The notes beneath the pieces were generated by a model, which saw only the letters and a list, made by a program, of their open reading frames with translations, did no database searches and was not told the origin of the DNA. DNA of 64,000 nucleotides from Clostridium magnum DSM 2767. Its GTDB lineage: Bacteria > Bacillota > Clostridia > Clostridiales > Clostridiaceae. Both the position numbers and the translations under genes were made by a program. Location of the stretch: NCBI RefSeq assembly GCF_001623875.1, contig NZ_LWAE01000001.1, forward strand, positions 1,116,001-1,180,000. The letters are read 5' to 3'. Positions 32,461 to 42,376 of this stretch are shown here, in pieces (position 1 is the stretch's first letter; every line of letters starts with the position of its first letter).

Positions 32461-33702
32461 ATGTATGAATTAAAAAGATGTTCAAAATGTGTTACACCGG
32501 AAACCCATGAAACAATATTTTTTAATGAAGAAGGAGTTTGTAATGTTTGTAAACAAAATGAATATAAAAAAGAAAACATTAATTGGGCAGAAAGAGAGCT
32601 TGAACTTAAAAATCTTTTAGAAGTTTATAGGGGAAGAGGTGATTATGATTGTCTGGTTCCCTTTAGCGGAGGTAAAGATAGTACCTTTACACTTTACAAA
32701 TTAGTTAAAGATTATAATCTTAAACCATTGGTTATTTCATTTGATCATGGATTTTATAGACCAATGGTAGAGGAGAATAAACTAAGAACTTTTCGAGAAT
32801 TAGGAGTGGATGTATTAAAATTTACTCCAAACTGGAAAGTTGTAAAGAAATTAATGCTTGAAAGCTTAAAGAGAAAAGGTGATTTTTGTTGGCATTGTCA
32901 CACAGGAATTTATGCGTATCCTATGCAGGTAGCAATAAAGTACAATGTTCCATTAGTTATATGGGGAGAGCCGAGTGCAGAATATACTTCTTATTACTCA
33001 TATGATGATGGAATAGAACAAGTAGATGAAGAGAAGTTTAACCGTTTTATAAATTTAGGCATAAATGCTGAAGATATGGTGGGAATGCTTGATGGTAGCA
33101 TAAGCATGAGAGACTTGAGTCCTTTTACGTATCCTAAACTAAAAGATTTAAAGTCAATTAATTACCGTTCTTTTTGCCTTGGCAGCTATATTCCCTGGGA
33201 TGTAAGAAAACAAACTGAAATTATAAAGGCCGAACTCAATTGGCAGGAAGAAGATGTTGAAGGTGTTCCTCCTGGATATGGTTACGAAAAAATTGAATGT
33301 GCGATGCAAGGAGTAAGGGATTACTTAAAGTATATTAAGAGAGGATATGCAAGAACATCTCACCTTACAAGTATAGATATAAGAAATAATAGGTTAAATA
33401 GAGAAGAAGCACTAGAACTTGTTAAAAAATATGAAGGAAAGCGACCAGCTAGCCTTGACGTTTTTCTTGGATACCTTGGAATTACCGAGAAAGAGTTTAA
33501 CGAAATAGCTTTAAATCAAATTGTGCATCCTAATGAATGTGATCCAGAGGAATTAAAAAAAGGAGAAGAACTATGGGATCAAAAGTTGTGGTTTAAGGGA
33601 AACAATAACAAATCAATAAAAGAAATAGTAAAAGAATATGATAATCTTATAAAAGAAAATAAATTGCTTAAGGAAGAAATAGAAAAACTAAAAAGGAAGT
33701 AG
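32461..33702 (+). CDS. N-acetyl sugar amidotransferase (PseA/WbpG type)
   Basis: 413 residues. An N-terminal Cys4 motif (C7, C10, C27, C30), then the PP-loop SGGKDS at 69-74, which binds ATP to adenylate the acetamido group. Ammonia comes from the HisH/HisF-like pair encoded next, giving an acetamidino sugar. Families: PseA of Campylobacter and WbpG of Pseudomonas LPS. Cysteine pairs and FCWHCHTG suggest a metal site. The C-terminus ends in a short coiled coil. Confidence 0.88.
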   Translation: MYELKRCSKCVTPETHETIFFNEEGVCNVCKQNEYKKENINWAERELELKNLLEVYRGRGDYDCLVPFSGGKDSTFTLYKLVKDYNLKPLVISFDHGFYRPMVEENKLRTFRELGVDVLKFTPNWKVVKKLMLESLKRKGDFCWHCHTGIYAYPMQVAIKYNVPLVIWGEPSAEYTSYYSYDDGIEQVDEEKFNRFINLGINAEDMVGMLDGSISMRDLSPFTYPKLKDLKSINYRSFCLGSYIPWDVRKQTEIIKAELNWQEEDVEGVPPGYGYEKIECAMQGVRDYLKYIKRGYARTSHLTSIDIRNNRLNREEALELVKKYEGKRPASLDVFLGYLGITEKEFNEIALNQIVHPNECDPEELKKGEELWDQKLWFKGNNNKSIKEIVKEYDNLIKENKLLKEEIEKLKRK

Positions 33703-33707
33703 TAAAA

Positions 33708-34325
33708 ATGATAGCAATTATTGACTATGGAATGGGTAACAAATATTCTGTATTTAATGCTTTAAAGTATCTTGGTATTGATTGCGTAATTACTAATAAA
33801 AAAGAAGAAATTAAAAAATGTGATAGAATAATATTGCCCGGTGTAGGGGCTTTTGGTGCTGCAATGGAAGTGTTGGAGAACTCAGGTTTGAAACAAATCT
33901 TAGATGAAGAAGTGATTAAAGAAGCTAAGCCTTTTCTAGGTATCTGTTTAGGTATGCAGCTTGTAGCAGAGCATGGATATGAAAAAGGACATTTTAAAGG
34001 ACTAGGATGGATTAAAGGTGAAGTTATAAAACTTGAGACCAATGAATCCAATCTAAAAGTTCCTCATGTAGGCTGGAATGATATAAGTATTGAGAATAGT
34101 ACACCGCTTTTAGAAGGACTTAGTAAAGAAAAAGCTTTTTATTTTGTTCATAGTTATGTATTTAAGCCAGAGGATAAAAATGAAATTATTGCTGTATGTA
34201 ACTATGGGCAAGTTTTTACAGCTGCGTTACAAAAAGATAATATTTTTATAACGCAGTTTCACCCGGAAAAAAGTCAAAAGAATGGATTGGCTATACTCGA
34301 GAACTTTTCTAACTGGAGGGGCTAA
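33708..34325 (+). CDS. hisH: HisH-like glutamine amidotransferase for sugar amidation
   Basis: 205 residues, class I glutaminase with catalytic Cys80 (FLGICLGMQ) and the His185/Glu187 pair (QFHPEKS). It would release ammonia and pass it to the HisF-like partner. It starts 5 bases after the amidotransferase gene and no other histidine genes are near, so it serves sugar amidation rather than histidine synthesis. Confidence 0.88.
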   Translation: MIAIIDYGMGNKYSVFNALKYLGIDCVITNKKEEIKKCDRIILPGVGAFGAAMEVLENSGLKQILDEEVIKEAKPFLGICLGMQLVAEHGYEKGHFKGLGWIKGEVIKLETNESNLKVPHVGWNDISIENSTPLLEGLSKEKAFYFVHSYVFKPEDKNEIIAVCNYGQVFTAALQKDNIFITQFHPEKSQKNGLAILENFSNWRG

Positions 34326-34326
34326 C

Positions 34327-35085
34327 ATGCTTAAAAAGAGAATAATACCCTCTCTTCTTTTAAAAGATGGGAGAATGGTTAAGGGCAAGAACTTTGATAA
34401 CTTTAGAGACGTTGGAAATCCTATTACAGCGGCAAAGGTATATAATGCTCAGAAGGTAGATGAACTAATATTTTTAGATATATGTCCTTCTGCAGAGAGT
34501 CGCGAAAAGGTTTATGATGTTATTAAAGAAGTAGCAACTGAGTGTTTTATGCCTCTTACAGTTGGGGGAGGCATTAAAAATTGTGATGATATAAAAGCGT
34601 TTTTAGATATTGGAGCTGATAAAGTATCAATTAATTCCTCAGCAATAAGATATCCTAGTTTAATAAGACAAGCATCAGAGACTTTTGGTGACCAATGTGT
34701 GGTTGTTAGTATAGATTATAAAAAAAATATAGAAGGTAAATTGGAAGTTTTTATAGATTCAGGGAAGACTCCTACAGGCATATCTCCATTTGAACATATT
34801 TTAAATTGCATAAGTCTAGGTGCTGGTGAGATATTATTAACTAATATTGATAATGAAGGAACAATGCAGGGATATGATATAGAGTTTATAAAATACGTTT
34901 CGGAAAATACAAATATACCTATAATTGCATCTGGCGGTGCTGGAACATTGGAGCATTTTTATAACATACTTAAAGAGACGAATGCTTCAGCAGTTTCAGC
35001 AGGAAGTATTTTTCATTTTACAGATCAGAGTCCAATTAAGGCAAGATTCTATTTATCAAATAGTGGGATAAATATTAGGGTATAA
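34327..35085 (+). CDS. hisF: HisF-like ammonia-channel protein, catalytic Asp11 lost
   Basis: 252 residues from ATG 34327 (GGAGGGGC). A TIM barrel of the HisF type: LKKRIIPSLLLKDGRMVKG, FMPLTVGGGIKN, ADKVSINSSA, CVVVSIDYKK, GAGEILLTNID and IIASGGAG. In histidine synthesis the first loop reads CLDVKDG with Asp11 essential; here that residue is Leu, while the later Asp in VVSIDYK is kept. This fits a paralog that channels ammonia but no longer makes imidazole glycerol phosphate. Confidence 0.88.
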   Translation: MLKKRIIPSLLLKDGRMVKGKNFDNFRDVGNPITAAKVYNAQKVDELIFLDICPSAESREKVYDVIKEVATECFMPLTVGGGIKNCDDIKAFLDIGADKVSINSSAIRYPSLIRQASETFGDQCVVVSIDYKKNIEGKLEVFIDSGKTPTGISPFEHILNCISLGAGEILLTNIDNEGTMQGYDIEFIKYVSENTNIPIIASGGAGTLEHFYNILKETNASAVSAGSIFHFTDQSPIKARFYLSNSGINIRV

Positions 35086-35102
35086 TGAGGAAGGTGACAA
35101 TT

Positions 35103-35672
35103 ATGGATAATGTATCTTATAGTCATTTTATTGATGGAGAAAGGTTATATCTACGGGAAGTACGGATTGAAGATGTAAATGACGATTATTATAGATGGAT
35201 GAATGATGAAGAAATAACAGCATATACAGAAAGTAGATTTAGGCCATACTCCATTCATCAACTAAAGGATTATGTTTCTAAAATGGATGGTGAAACCAAT
35301 TCAATTTTTTTAGCAATTGTCGATAAGGCTACAGATAAACATGTTGGAAACATAAAATTAGGAAACATAAATTGGATTCATAGAATTGGAGATATAGGAA
35401 TAATAATTGGTGAAAAAAATTATTGGGGCAAAGGCTATGCTACTGAAGCAATAAAACTTTTAACTGCGTATGCTTTTCACAAGCTTAATTTACATAAAGT
35501 ATGGGCCGTTTGTTATGACCTCAATAAGGGATCAATAGGTGCTTTTAAAAAGGCTGGATTTAATGAAGAAGGCTTACTAAAAGAGCATTATTTTTATAAA
35601 GGGAAATATATTAATGAGATAATTTTTGGGCTAACATCTGAGGACTTTAGCAAACTGGAGGGAATAGTTTGA
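35103..35672 (+). CDS. GNAT acetyltransferase (PseH-like)
   Basis: 189 residues from ATG 35103, preceded by AGGAAGGTG; an upstream ATG at 35085 overlaps the hisF stop and has a poorer context. RimJ/RimL-type GNAT fold: GERLYLREVRIEDV, IGDIGIIIGEKNYWGKGYATEAIKLL (acetyl-CoA loop) and KVWAVCYDLNKGSIGAFKKAGF. Likely N-acetylates an amino-sugar intermediate of nonulosonate synthesis, as PseH does. A second GNAT is at 40618. Confidence 0.82.
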   Translation: MDNVSYSHFIDGERLYLREVRIEDVNDDYYRWMNDEEITAYTESRFRPYSIHQLKDYVSKMDGETNSIFLAIVDKATDKHVGNIKLGNINWIHRIGDIGIIIGEKNYWGKGYATEAIKLLTAYAFHKLNLHKVWAVCYDLNKGSIGAFKKAGFNEEGLLKEHYFYKGKYINEIIFGLTSEDFSKLEGIV

Positions 35673-36427
35673 TTTATGCAATTATTCAAGCAAGGTTAGG
35701 ATCATCGAGGTTACCAGGAAAAGTTATGATGGAGATTCAGGGAAAACCTGTTTTGGGGCATGTATATAATAGAATATCTTATAGTAAATTAATAGACAAA
35801 ATAATTGTTGCAACGAGTGACTTAGATGAAGATAGAAAAATAATTGACTTTTGCAAACTAAATAACATAGACTTTTTTGCTCATAGTGAAAATGATGTAC
35901 TTACGAGATATTATGAAACTGCCAAAAATAAAGGTATTAGTCCTGGAGACCATGTAGTAAGGATAACAGCGGATTGTCCACTTCATGATGCTAATGTAGT
36001 TGATAAGGTCATAAAAGTATTTTTAGATGGGGATTACGACTATGTATCAAATACTTTCGAATATACATATCCAGACGGATTAGATGTTGAGATTTTCTCA
36101 TTCAATGTGCTAGAGGAGGCTTGGAAAAATGCAAGACTAGCATCTGAAAGAGAGCATGTTACTCCTTATATGAAAAAAAATGATAAGTATAAAAAAACTA
36201 ATGTGATTTCGGATAAAAAGTACCCTATCTATAGACTTACATTAGACTATAAAGAAGACTATGAGCTTATAAAAAACATCTATGAAGGGATTGGGAAAGC
36301 ATATTTTAGTTTAGATGAAACTATTAAATTTTTAGAAAAACATATTGACTATACTAGGATAAATGAAAATTATGATATTAATGAAGGATATAGAAAATCA
36401 TTAAAAGAAGATAGGATAGTTAAGTAA
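35669..36427 (+). CDS. SpsF-type cytidylyltransferase
   Basis: 252 residues from TTG 35669, overlapping the previous stop by 4 bases (GGAGGG upstream). The nucleotide loop YAIIQARLGSSRLPGKVM and the downstream ITADCPL (metal-binding Asp) are typical of the SpsF/NeuA-like family, which activates sugars, most likely the nonulosonic acid to its CMP form. It would act after the NeuB-type synthase and before Maf. Confidence 0.85.
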   Translation: MIYAIIQARLGSSRLPGKVMMEIQGKPVLGHVYNRISYSKLIDKIIVATSDLDEDRKIIDFCKLNNIDFFAHSENDVLTRYYETAKNKGISPGDHVVRITADCPLHDANVVDKVIKVFLDGDYDYVSNTFEYTYPDGLDVEIFSFNVLEEAWKNARLASEREHVTPYMKKNDKYKKTNVISDKKYPIYRLTLDYKEDYELIKNIYEGIGKAYFSLDETIKFLEKHIDYTRINENYDINEGYRKSLKEDRIVK

Positions 36428-36478
36428 TATAATATAGCTTTTTCTAATTAAATAAAATTATAGATTGGTGTGATATAG

Positions 36479-37774
36479 ATGGCGAAAATATTTAACAGAA
36501 AATTATATAAATCAAATCAATATTGGGAAAAGGCTTGCAATACTATACTTTCAGGAACTCAGCTTTATAGCAAAGGACCTGAGACTCATATAAAAGGAGT
36601 GTCTCCTATATATATTGAGAAAGGAAAGGATGCTCACGTATGGGATCCAGATGGAAACGAATATATAGACTATGACATGGGACTTGGACCTATACTATTA
36701 GGTTACTCTTATGAACCAGTAGATAATGCAGTTATAGAGCAGATGAAAAAAGGCATGGGATTTTCTCTTGTGAGTCCAATCGAAGTTGAATATGCAGAGC
36801 TTTGTATAGAAAACATACCTTGTGCAGAGAAGGTAAGATTTTTAAAAACTGGTTCTTCTGCTACAGAAGGAGCTATAAGGATTGCAAGAGCATACACTGG
36901 GAAAAAGCATATAATACGTGGGGAATATCATGGATGGCATGAGTGGACTGTAGCTGGTGAAAGTGTAAGACAGGGTGGGATACTACCAGAGTTAAAGCAG
37001 TATGTACATAAATTTGAATATAACGACTTTGCTACTTTAGAAAAACTCTTTGAACAATATAAAGATGAAATAGCGGCAGTAATTATAGAACCTGTCATAT
37101 TAGAAGAACCAGAAAATAATTTTCTCCAAAATGCTCTAGATATATGCCATAAAAATGGAGCAATATTAATATTTGACGAAGTAGTTACAGGGTTTAGATT
37201 TAGTATAGGAGGGGCACAGAAGTATTTTGGAATAACTCCAGATTTAGCTACCTTTGGTAAAGGAGCTGCCAATGGTATGCCACTTTCCATAATAGCAGGA
37301 AAAAGAGAAATAATGGATGATGTGGATAAAAAAATATTTATATCCACAACCTTTGGTGGGGAAACCTTATCTCTTGCAGCAGGCATTGAGGTTATGAATG
37401 AGCTTAAAAATAAAGATGTAACGGAAAGAATTTGGAGTTTGGGTAAGAAGATTAAAGAGGAAAGTAATGCAATGGCTGAGAGAATTGGAGTTAACATAAG
37501 ACTAGAAGGATATCATTGTAGAATGGCATTTGATTATAAAGATAATAATGGCAAAAGGGATTGGTTGTATAATTCCATATTTATGCAGGAGTGTGTAAAA
37601 AGGGGAGTCCTTTTAGGGTGGAGTATTTTTCCTTGTTATACTCATACGGATAAAGATATAGATTTTACACTAAATGTGTTTGAGGATGCAATGAGAGTTT
37701 ATAAGAAAGCCATAGAATCAGGAAATCCAGCTTCCTATATGGAAGGAGAACCTTTAAAAATTGTTTTAGGATAA
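36479..37774 (+). CDS. Class III aminotransferase (glutamate-1-semialdehyde type)
   Basis: 431 residues, PLP fold type I. GSSATEGAIRIARAYTG (phosphate loop), FDEV at 232-235 and LATFGKGAANGMPLS with Lys261 as PLP lysine. The family includes HemL, but no other heme gene is near and it is embedded among sugar genes, so an amino-sugar role is likelier. It may supply an amino group where a PseC-type enzyme would be expected; no PseC homolog is visible in the window. Confidence 0.8.
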   Translation: MAKIFNRKLYKSNQYWEKACNTILSGTQLYSKGPETHIKGVSPIYIEKGKDAHVWDPDGNEYIDYDMGLGPILLGYSYEPVDNAVIEQMKKGMGFSLVSPIEVEYAELCIENIPCAEKVRFLKTGSSATEGAIRIARAYTGKKHIIRGEYHGWHEWTVAGESVRQGGILPELKQYVHKFEYNDFATLEKLFEQYKDEIAAVIIEPVILEEPENNFLQNALDICHKNGAILIFDEVVTGFRFSIGGAQKYFGITPDLATFGKGAANGMPLSIIAGKREIMDDVDKKIFISTTFGGETLSLAAGIEVMNELKNKDVTERIWSLGKKIKEESNAMAERIGVNIRLEGYHCRMAFDYKDNNGKRDWLYNSIFMQECVKRGVLLGWSIFPCYTHTDKDIDFTLNVFEDAMRVYKKAIESGNPASYMEGEPLKIVLG

Positions 37775-37805
37775 GTTATTATTAAGTATTGAAGCAGGTG
37801 GAAAA

Positions 37806-38473
37806 ATGAGTGGATTTATTTTAGGAACAGTACAATTAGGTACTGATTATGGAATAAATAATATACAGGGTAAGCCTTCCTTAGAGAAGGCTTTTAGCAT
37901 ATTAAAAACAGCTTCAGTGATTTTGTTTTATATCTCCATACTTTTTTGTATATTAAAAATTTAAAACAGCAAGGACTAATAGATAAATTAGGTGTATCTA
38001 TTTATGATACAGAAGAAATGGAGTATATTATTGATAATTTATCAAATTCTATAGACATAGTTGAACTTTCATTCAATATTTTTGATTTAAAATGGCTTAA
38101 AAAGGATTTATTAAAAAAGGCTAAGTTAAAAAACATAGAAATTGCAGTAAGGAGCGTTTTTCTTCAGGGATTATTTTTTACGGATAAGTTAAAAGCATCT
38201 AAAGTACATAATAATGCATATGAGTACATTAAAAAATTAAGGGGTTTGTGCGAAATTAAGGAAACTACAATAGAACAATTAGCATTATCATTTATAAAAG
38301 GCAATGAAGAAATTGATTATATTCTTATAGGTTGTGAAAATGAGAAGCAGCTTATAAAAAATATTAGAAATTTTGATAAGAAAATAAACTTTACTAAGAA
38401 GGATAAAGAATACATATGTGAAAGTTTTGGTAATATTGAAAAAAGAATAATTAACCCAAGGATGTGGAAATAG
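37806..38473 (+). pseudogene. Aldo/keto reductase gene with internal deletion
   Basis: Opens with SGFILGTVQLGTDYGINNIQ, a close match to the intact paralog at 42377 (KQLILGTVQLGLDYGINN). After codon 37 (near 37918) about 85 codons of the NADPH-binding barrel are missing and the frame shifts, resuming with KNLKQQGLIDKLGVSIYDTEEMEYI to the end. Missing parts include the catalytic Asp/Tyr region, so it cannot be active. Confidence 0.85.
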
Positions 38474-38636
38474 TTGATATATAGATATGTTTATTACTTT
38501 TCAAAATTTACTTGCAAATTTAAATATGATTTAATCTAGTGTAAATCTAAAAATTGTAAAATATTTTAGAAGAGAAAAATTGAATTTTCTATATAGAATA
38601 GAATATTTGATATAGTATATGCTAAGGAGATAAATT

Positions 38637-39557
38637 ATGAAAAAACCCAATGTTATAATCACAGGCTCTAATGGAATGTTAGGGAAGGATATAGTTTCTC
38701 TCTTTTCAAACAAAGAAAGATTTAACCTACATGGAATAAATAGGAGTAAAAAAGATAATAAAAAAGTATATCAACACGCATGTGATCTAACTGATTTCAA
38801 TAAAGCAATATCAATATTAAATGAATTAAATCCTGATATAATAATTTATTGTGCAGCTAATGTCAATGTAGATGCATGTGAGAAGGATAAGGAGTATGCT
38901 TTAAAACTAAATGCGTATGCAGCGCAAGCTTTAGCTAGTTATAAACCAGTGAAAACGAAATTTGTATATATTTCTACGGATTCTATTTTTGATGGGATAA
39001 AAGGAAACTATACCGAAGAAGAAATTGAGAATCCGTTGAATTACTATGCTTATAGCAAATTACAGGGAGAGAAGTTGGTTTTAAAAGAGAATCCTAATAC
39101 AATAGTTATAAGAACTAATATTTATGGATTTCATATACCAGAAGGAAATTCACTTGTTGAGTGGGCATTAAATAACTTAAAGTATAATAATAAAATTTTA
39201 GGTTTTAAAGATGTCTATTTTAATCCAGTGTATACTAAGCAACTTGCAAAGGTTATATTTAATCTTATTGGCATAGATTTTAATGGTATGGTGAATGTTG
39301 GCTGTGAAAAAGGATTAAATAAATATGAATTTTTGATAAAGCTAGCTAGAAAGTTTAATCTCGATAGTAGTCTAATAAGTGAAAGTTCAGTGGATGGTAT
39401 AAGTTTTAAAGCTAAAAGACCTAAAAATACTATACTTAATTTAACTAAACTTAAAAATATAATTAATTATGAAATAGAAATTGATGATGGAATAAACGAA
39501 ATGTATAATGATTATATTGAACAAGCTTTTATAAAAGGAGGTCTAAAGTGTGAGTAA
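38637..39557 (+). CDS. SDR sugar reductase (RmlD-like)
   Basis: 306 residues, extended short-chain dehydrogenase. NAD(P) loop ITGSNGMLGKDI, active-site YYAYSKLQGEK (Y-x3-K), STDSIFDG and an AANVNVDACEKD segment. Most similar in layout to dTDP-4-dehydrorhamnose reductases; here it likely reduces a keto-sugar intermediate. Its end overlaps the NeuB-type gene by 8 bases, so the two are translated together. Confidence 0.82.
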   Translation: MKKPNVIITGSNGMLGKDIVSLFSNKERFNLHGINRSKKDNKKVYQHACDLTDFNKAISILNELNPDIIIYCAANVNVDACEKDKEYALKLNAYAAQALASYKPVKTKFVYISTDSIFDGIKGNYTEEEIENPLNYYAYSKLQGEKLVLKENPNTIVIRTNIYGFHIPEGNSLVEWALNNLKYNNKILGFKDVYFNPVYTKQLAKVIFNLIGIDFNGMVNVGCEKGLNKYEFLIKLARKFNLDSSLISESSVDGISFKAKRPKNTILNLTKLKNIINYEIEIDDGINEMYNDYIEQAFIKGGLKCE

Positions 39558-40617
39558 AATTAAGATTGGAAACAGATTTATAGGAGAAGGTGAAAAGCCA
39601 TATTTTATAGCTGATATAGCTGCAAATCATGATGGAGATATAAATAGGGCGTTTAAACTTATAGAGATGGCAAAACAGGCTGGAGCAGATGCAGCTAAGT
39701 TTCAAAATTTTAAAGCTTCTAAAATAGTTAGTAAAAATGGATTTAAGTCTTTGGAAAAACCACTTTCTCATCAATCTTCTTGGAAAAAGTCAGTTTATGA
39801 AGTATACGAAGAAGCTAGTATTCCAGAAGATTGGACAGAAAATCTTAAAAAGAAGTGCGATGAAGTTGAAATTGAGTATATGACTAGCCCATATGATTTT
39901 CAATCGGTAGACTTGGTAGATCCTTTTGTTAATGCTTTTAAAATTGGGTCTGGGGATATTACATGGAACGAAATATTGCACTATATAGCAAGTAAAAATA
40001 AGCCAGTAATTCTTGCAACAGGTGCATCTACTATGGAAGATGTAGAGAGGGCTATGAATACCATTTATGATATAAATAAAAATATTATTATAATGCAGTG
40101 TAATACAAACTATACAGCTAATCGCGAAAATTATAAATATGTGAACTTAAATGTATTAAAAGAATATAAAAAAAAGTTTCCTAATAGCATCTTAGGATTA
40201 TCAGATCATACATATGGTAATGCTACTGTGCTTGGAGCAATAGCGTTAGGTGCTTGTGTTATAGAAAAACATTTTACTGATGACAACAATAGAGTAGGGC
40301 CTGATCATAAATTCTCTATGAATCCAACTACGTGGAGGGATATGGTAGATAGGTCTATAGAACTGTGGTCTGCATTAGGAAATGGAATAAAAAAAATAGA
40401 ACTGAATGAAAAAGAGACAGTTATGGTTCAGAGAAGAGCACTATACTATACAAAAGATATAAAATTAGGTACCGTTTTAAGTAAAGATGATCTATTTCCT
40501 GTAAGGCCAATAAAGGAAGATGGAATACCACCATATGAGCTAGAAAAACTTATAGGTAAAGTATTGGTTAGAGATATAAAGAAAGATAATTATATCAAAT
40601 GGGAGGATGTAAAATAA
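39550..40617 (+). CDS. NeuB-family nonulosonic acid synthase
   Basis: 355 residues from GTG 39550 with AAGGAGG upstream. TIM barrel with FIADIAANHDGDINRAFKLI, AAKFQNF, MTSPYDFQSVDL, KIGSGDI, SDHTYGNATVLGAIALGACVIEKHFT; C-terminal SAF (antifreeze-like) domain in the last 60 residues (IKLGTVLSKDDLFPVRPIKEDGIPP). Condenses phosphoenolpyruvate with a 6-carbon sugar to a 9-carbon nonulosonic acid. Whether the product is pseudaminic, legionaminic or another acid cannot be told. Confidence 0.9.
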   Translation: MSKIKIGNRFIGEGEKPYFIADIAANHDGDINRAFKLIEMAKQAGADAAKFQNFKASKIVSKNGFKSLEKPLSHQSSWKKSVYEVYEEASIPEDWTENLKKKCDEVEIEYMTSPYDFQSVDLVDPFVNAFKIGSGDITWNEILHYIASKNKPVILATGASTMEDVERAMNTIYDINKNIIIMQCNTNYTANRENYKYVNLNVLKEYKKKFPNSILGLSDHTYGNATVLGAIALGACVIEKHFTDDNNRVGPDHKFSMNPTTWRDMVDRSIELWSALGNGIKKIELNEKETVMVQRRALYYTKDIKLGTVLSKDDLFPVRPIKEDGIPPYELEKLIGKVLVRDIKKDNYIKWEDVK

Positions 40618-41154
40618 ATGATATTAGGGGAAAAGATTTACCTTACATCGATAGAAAGGGAAGATTTACATAAACTTATGCATTGGAGGAATAGAGAAGA
40701 TTTTAGAAAATACTTCAGGGAATATAGAGAAATAAATACTGATATGCAAAACAAGTGGTTCGAATCTAAAGTCTTAAATGATCCTTCAACTATTATGTTT
40801 TCAATAAAAAGGGTTTCTGATGATGAACTTTTGGGGTGTTGTGGACTTTGTTATATAAACTGGGTTCATAGACATGCAGATTTATCACTTTACATAGGTT
40901 TGAATAATATTTATATTGATGAAGAAGGCTATGCAGAAGAGAGTTGTAGATTGCTTTTTAAATACGGGTTTAATGAGTTAGGCTTGAACAAGATATGGAC
41001 TGAAATATATGAATTTGATATGAAAAAGATAAAATTGTATAGTGAACTTGGTTTTAAGAAAGATGGTGTGTTAAGGCAAAATTATTTTTACGATGGTAAG
41101 TTGTGGGACTCTTATGTATTTTCTATCTTACAAGGTGAATTTATGTGTAAGTAA
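40618..41154 (+). CDS. GNAT acetyltransferase
   Basis: 178 residues starting right after the NeuB stop. GEKIYLTSIEREDLHKLMHWRN, LGCCGLCYINWVHRHADLSLYIG and LNKIWTEIYEFDMKKIKLYSELGFKKDGVLRQ fit the RimJ/RimL-type GNAT fold. Only moderately similar to the acetyltransferase at 35103, so it may modify another position of the sugar. Confidence 0.8.
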   Translation: MILGEKIYLTSIEREDLHKLMHWRNREDFRKYFREYREINTDMQNKWFESKVLNDPSTIMFSIKRVSDDELLGCCGLCYINWVHRHADLSLYIGLNNIYIDEEGYAEESCRLLFKYGFNELGLNKIWTEIYEFDMKKIKLYSELGFKKDGVLRQNYFYDGKLWDSYVFSILQGEFMCK

Positions 41155-41167
41155 GGGGGTTAATTTA

Positions 41168-41852
41168 ATGGAGGAATGTAAGTGGTCCAGATATAAATAT
41201 TGAGGAAACAATATTTATTAAAAAACTTAAAAAAGATACAGTTTGTAACGAAAACTTTAAAATAAGGGAATTTATTATTAAGAAGCTTGAAGAATTTGAA
41301 ACTTATGATACTGGTCAGATAAATTGTATTGAAAGTTTATTAGTTAAATTTATTAATACTCTGTTAAATTCTACAGAACAAAGTTTATTGAAAGATATAA
41401 AAAATTCTGGTTTTGTTAATTTAAATAAAATTAGTGGTAACTATTTTTTACTTAGAATGATAAAAGATGTTATTAAAAAAATATCAAATAATATGAGCTT
41501 AATTGTAAGAATAAGAACATCATTGTTTACAGGAGATGCAGAAAAGAAGCAAGTAAAAAGAGTAACTGAAGCTATTAAAGGAGGTGTTGATCTTTCAAAT
41601 TCTGACGTAGTTACCGATATATATAAAATAAATATTCGTAATAAAAAAATAAAGATATATAGTTGTGAGTTCCTAAAAAATATTCTAAATAAAAAAACAT
41701 ATAGTGGTTGTAAATTTATAATACAAGATAGGACAAAAAGAGAATTTTTAAGCTCAGTTACTGAATTGAAGGATAATATTTCTTACACACAAATTGAAAA
41801 TCTTCTTAAACTATCTCATAATAACATAATCGTTAAGCCAATTGAAGCATAA
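41168..41852 (+). pseudogene. Unknown gene with early frameshift
   Basis: ATG 41168 follows AAGGGGG but stops after 11 codons. A longer frame without a standard start runs from about 41181 (SGPDINIEETIFIKKLKKD) to 41852, ending KLSHNNIIVKPIEA. The simplest reading is one gene of about 225 residues broken by a shift near 41180. The only standard internal start is TTG 41388. No family recognised; it lies in a decayed part of the sugar cluster. Confidence 0.6.
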
Positions 41853-41894
41853 AGTGTTGTAAGTTAAAGTGCTTATTCAGCATTTTTTGAGGAT

Positions 41895-42359
41895 GTGAAT
41901 TTAAGAACCATACCTAATTTAAGTGAAACTTTTAATGTACTATTAAGTTTATTTGATCACATCTTAGGGATTTCTGTATCTGTAGAGGCTGTGACATTAG
42001 CAGTTAAAACAGTAGCAAAGCATTTTACACTTTGTAGAGCAGACGGAGGACCAGAGGCTGCATTTTCTCTTGAGCCAGATGAATTAAGACAAATGGTTAA
42101 GTCTATAAGAGAGGTTGAAAAAGCACTGGGGGGAGTATCCTATGAATTAACCGAAAAAATGAAAAATAGTAGAGAGTTTTCTCGTTCTTTATTTGTTACT
42201 CAGGATATTAAAGAAGGAGAAAAATTTACTGAAGAAAATGTACGTTCCATAAGACCGGGTTTTGGGATGCATCCAAGATATTATTATGATATAATTGGAA
42301 AGGAAGCAAAGCAGAATATAGAAAAAGGAACACCTATGAACTGGAATTTGGTTAAATAA
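41895..42359 (+). pseudogene. C-terminal remnant of a PseI-type synthase
   Basis: Reads IPNLSETFNVLLSLFDHILG, VAKHFTLCRADGGPEAAFSL, then the SAF domain SRSLFVTQDIKEGEKFTEENVRSIRPGFGMHP. This is the last 155 residues of a NeuB/PseI-family protein; the barrel half is gone, and usually conserved residues have changed (SDHTLG to FDHILG, EKHFTL to AKHFTL). It differs from the intact synthase at 39550, so the cluster once held a second synthase. Confidence 0.85.
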
Positions 42360-42376
42360 ATGAAGGGTGATATAAG

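Noticed and set aside
33708..35085. HisH/HisF as part of a histidine operon
   Set aside because: No other his genes, HisF lacks Asp11, and both follow a PP-loop sugar amidotransferase gene.
36928..37497. 189-codon minus-strand frame inside the aminotransferase gene
   Set aside because: Antisense shadow of a conserved enzyme; Ser/Leu-rich with no family features.
36479..37774. Class III aminotransferase as HemL for heme synthesis
   Set aside because: No other heme genes nearby; it is surrounded by sugar-nucleotide genes in the same direction.
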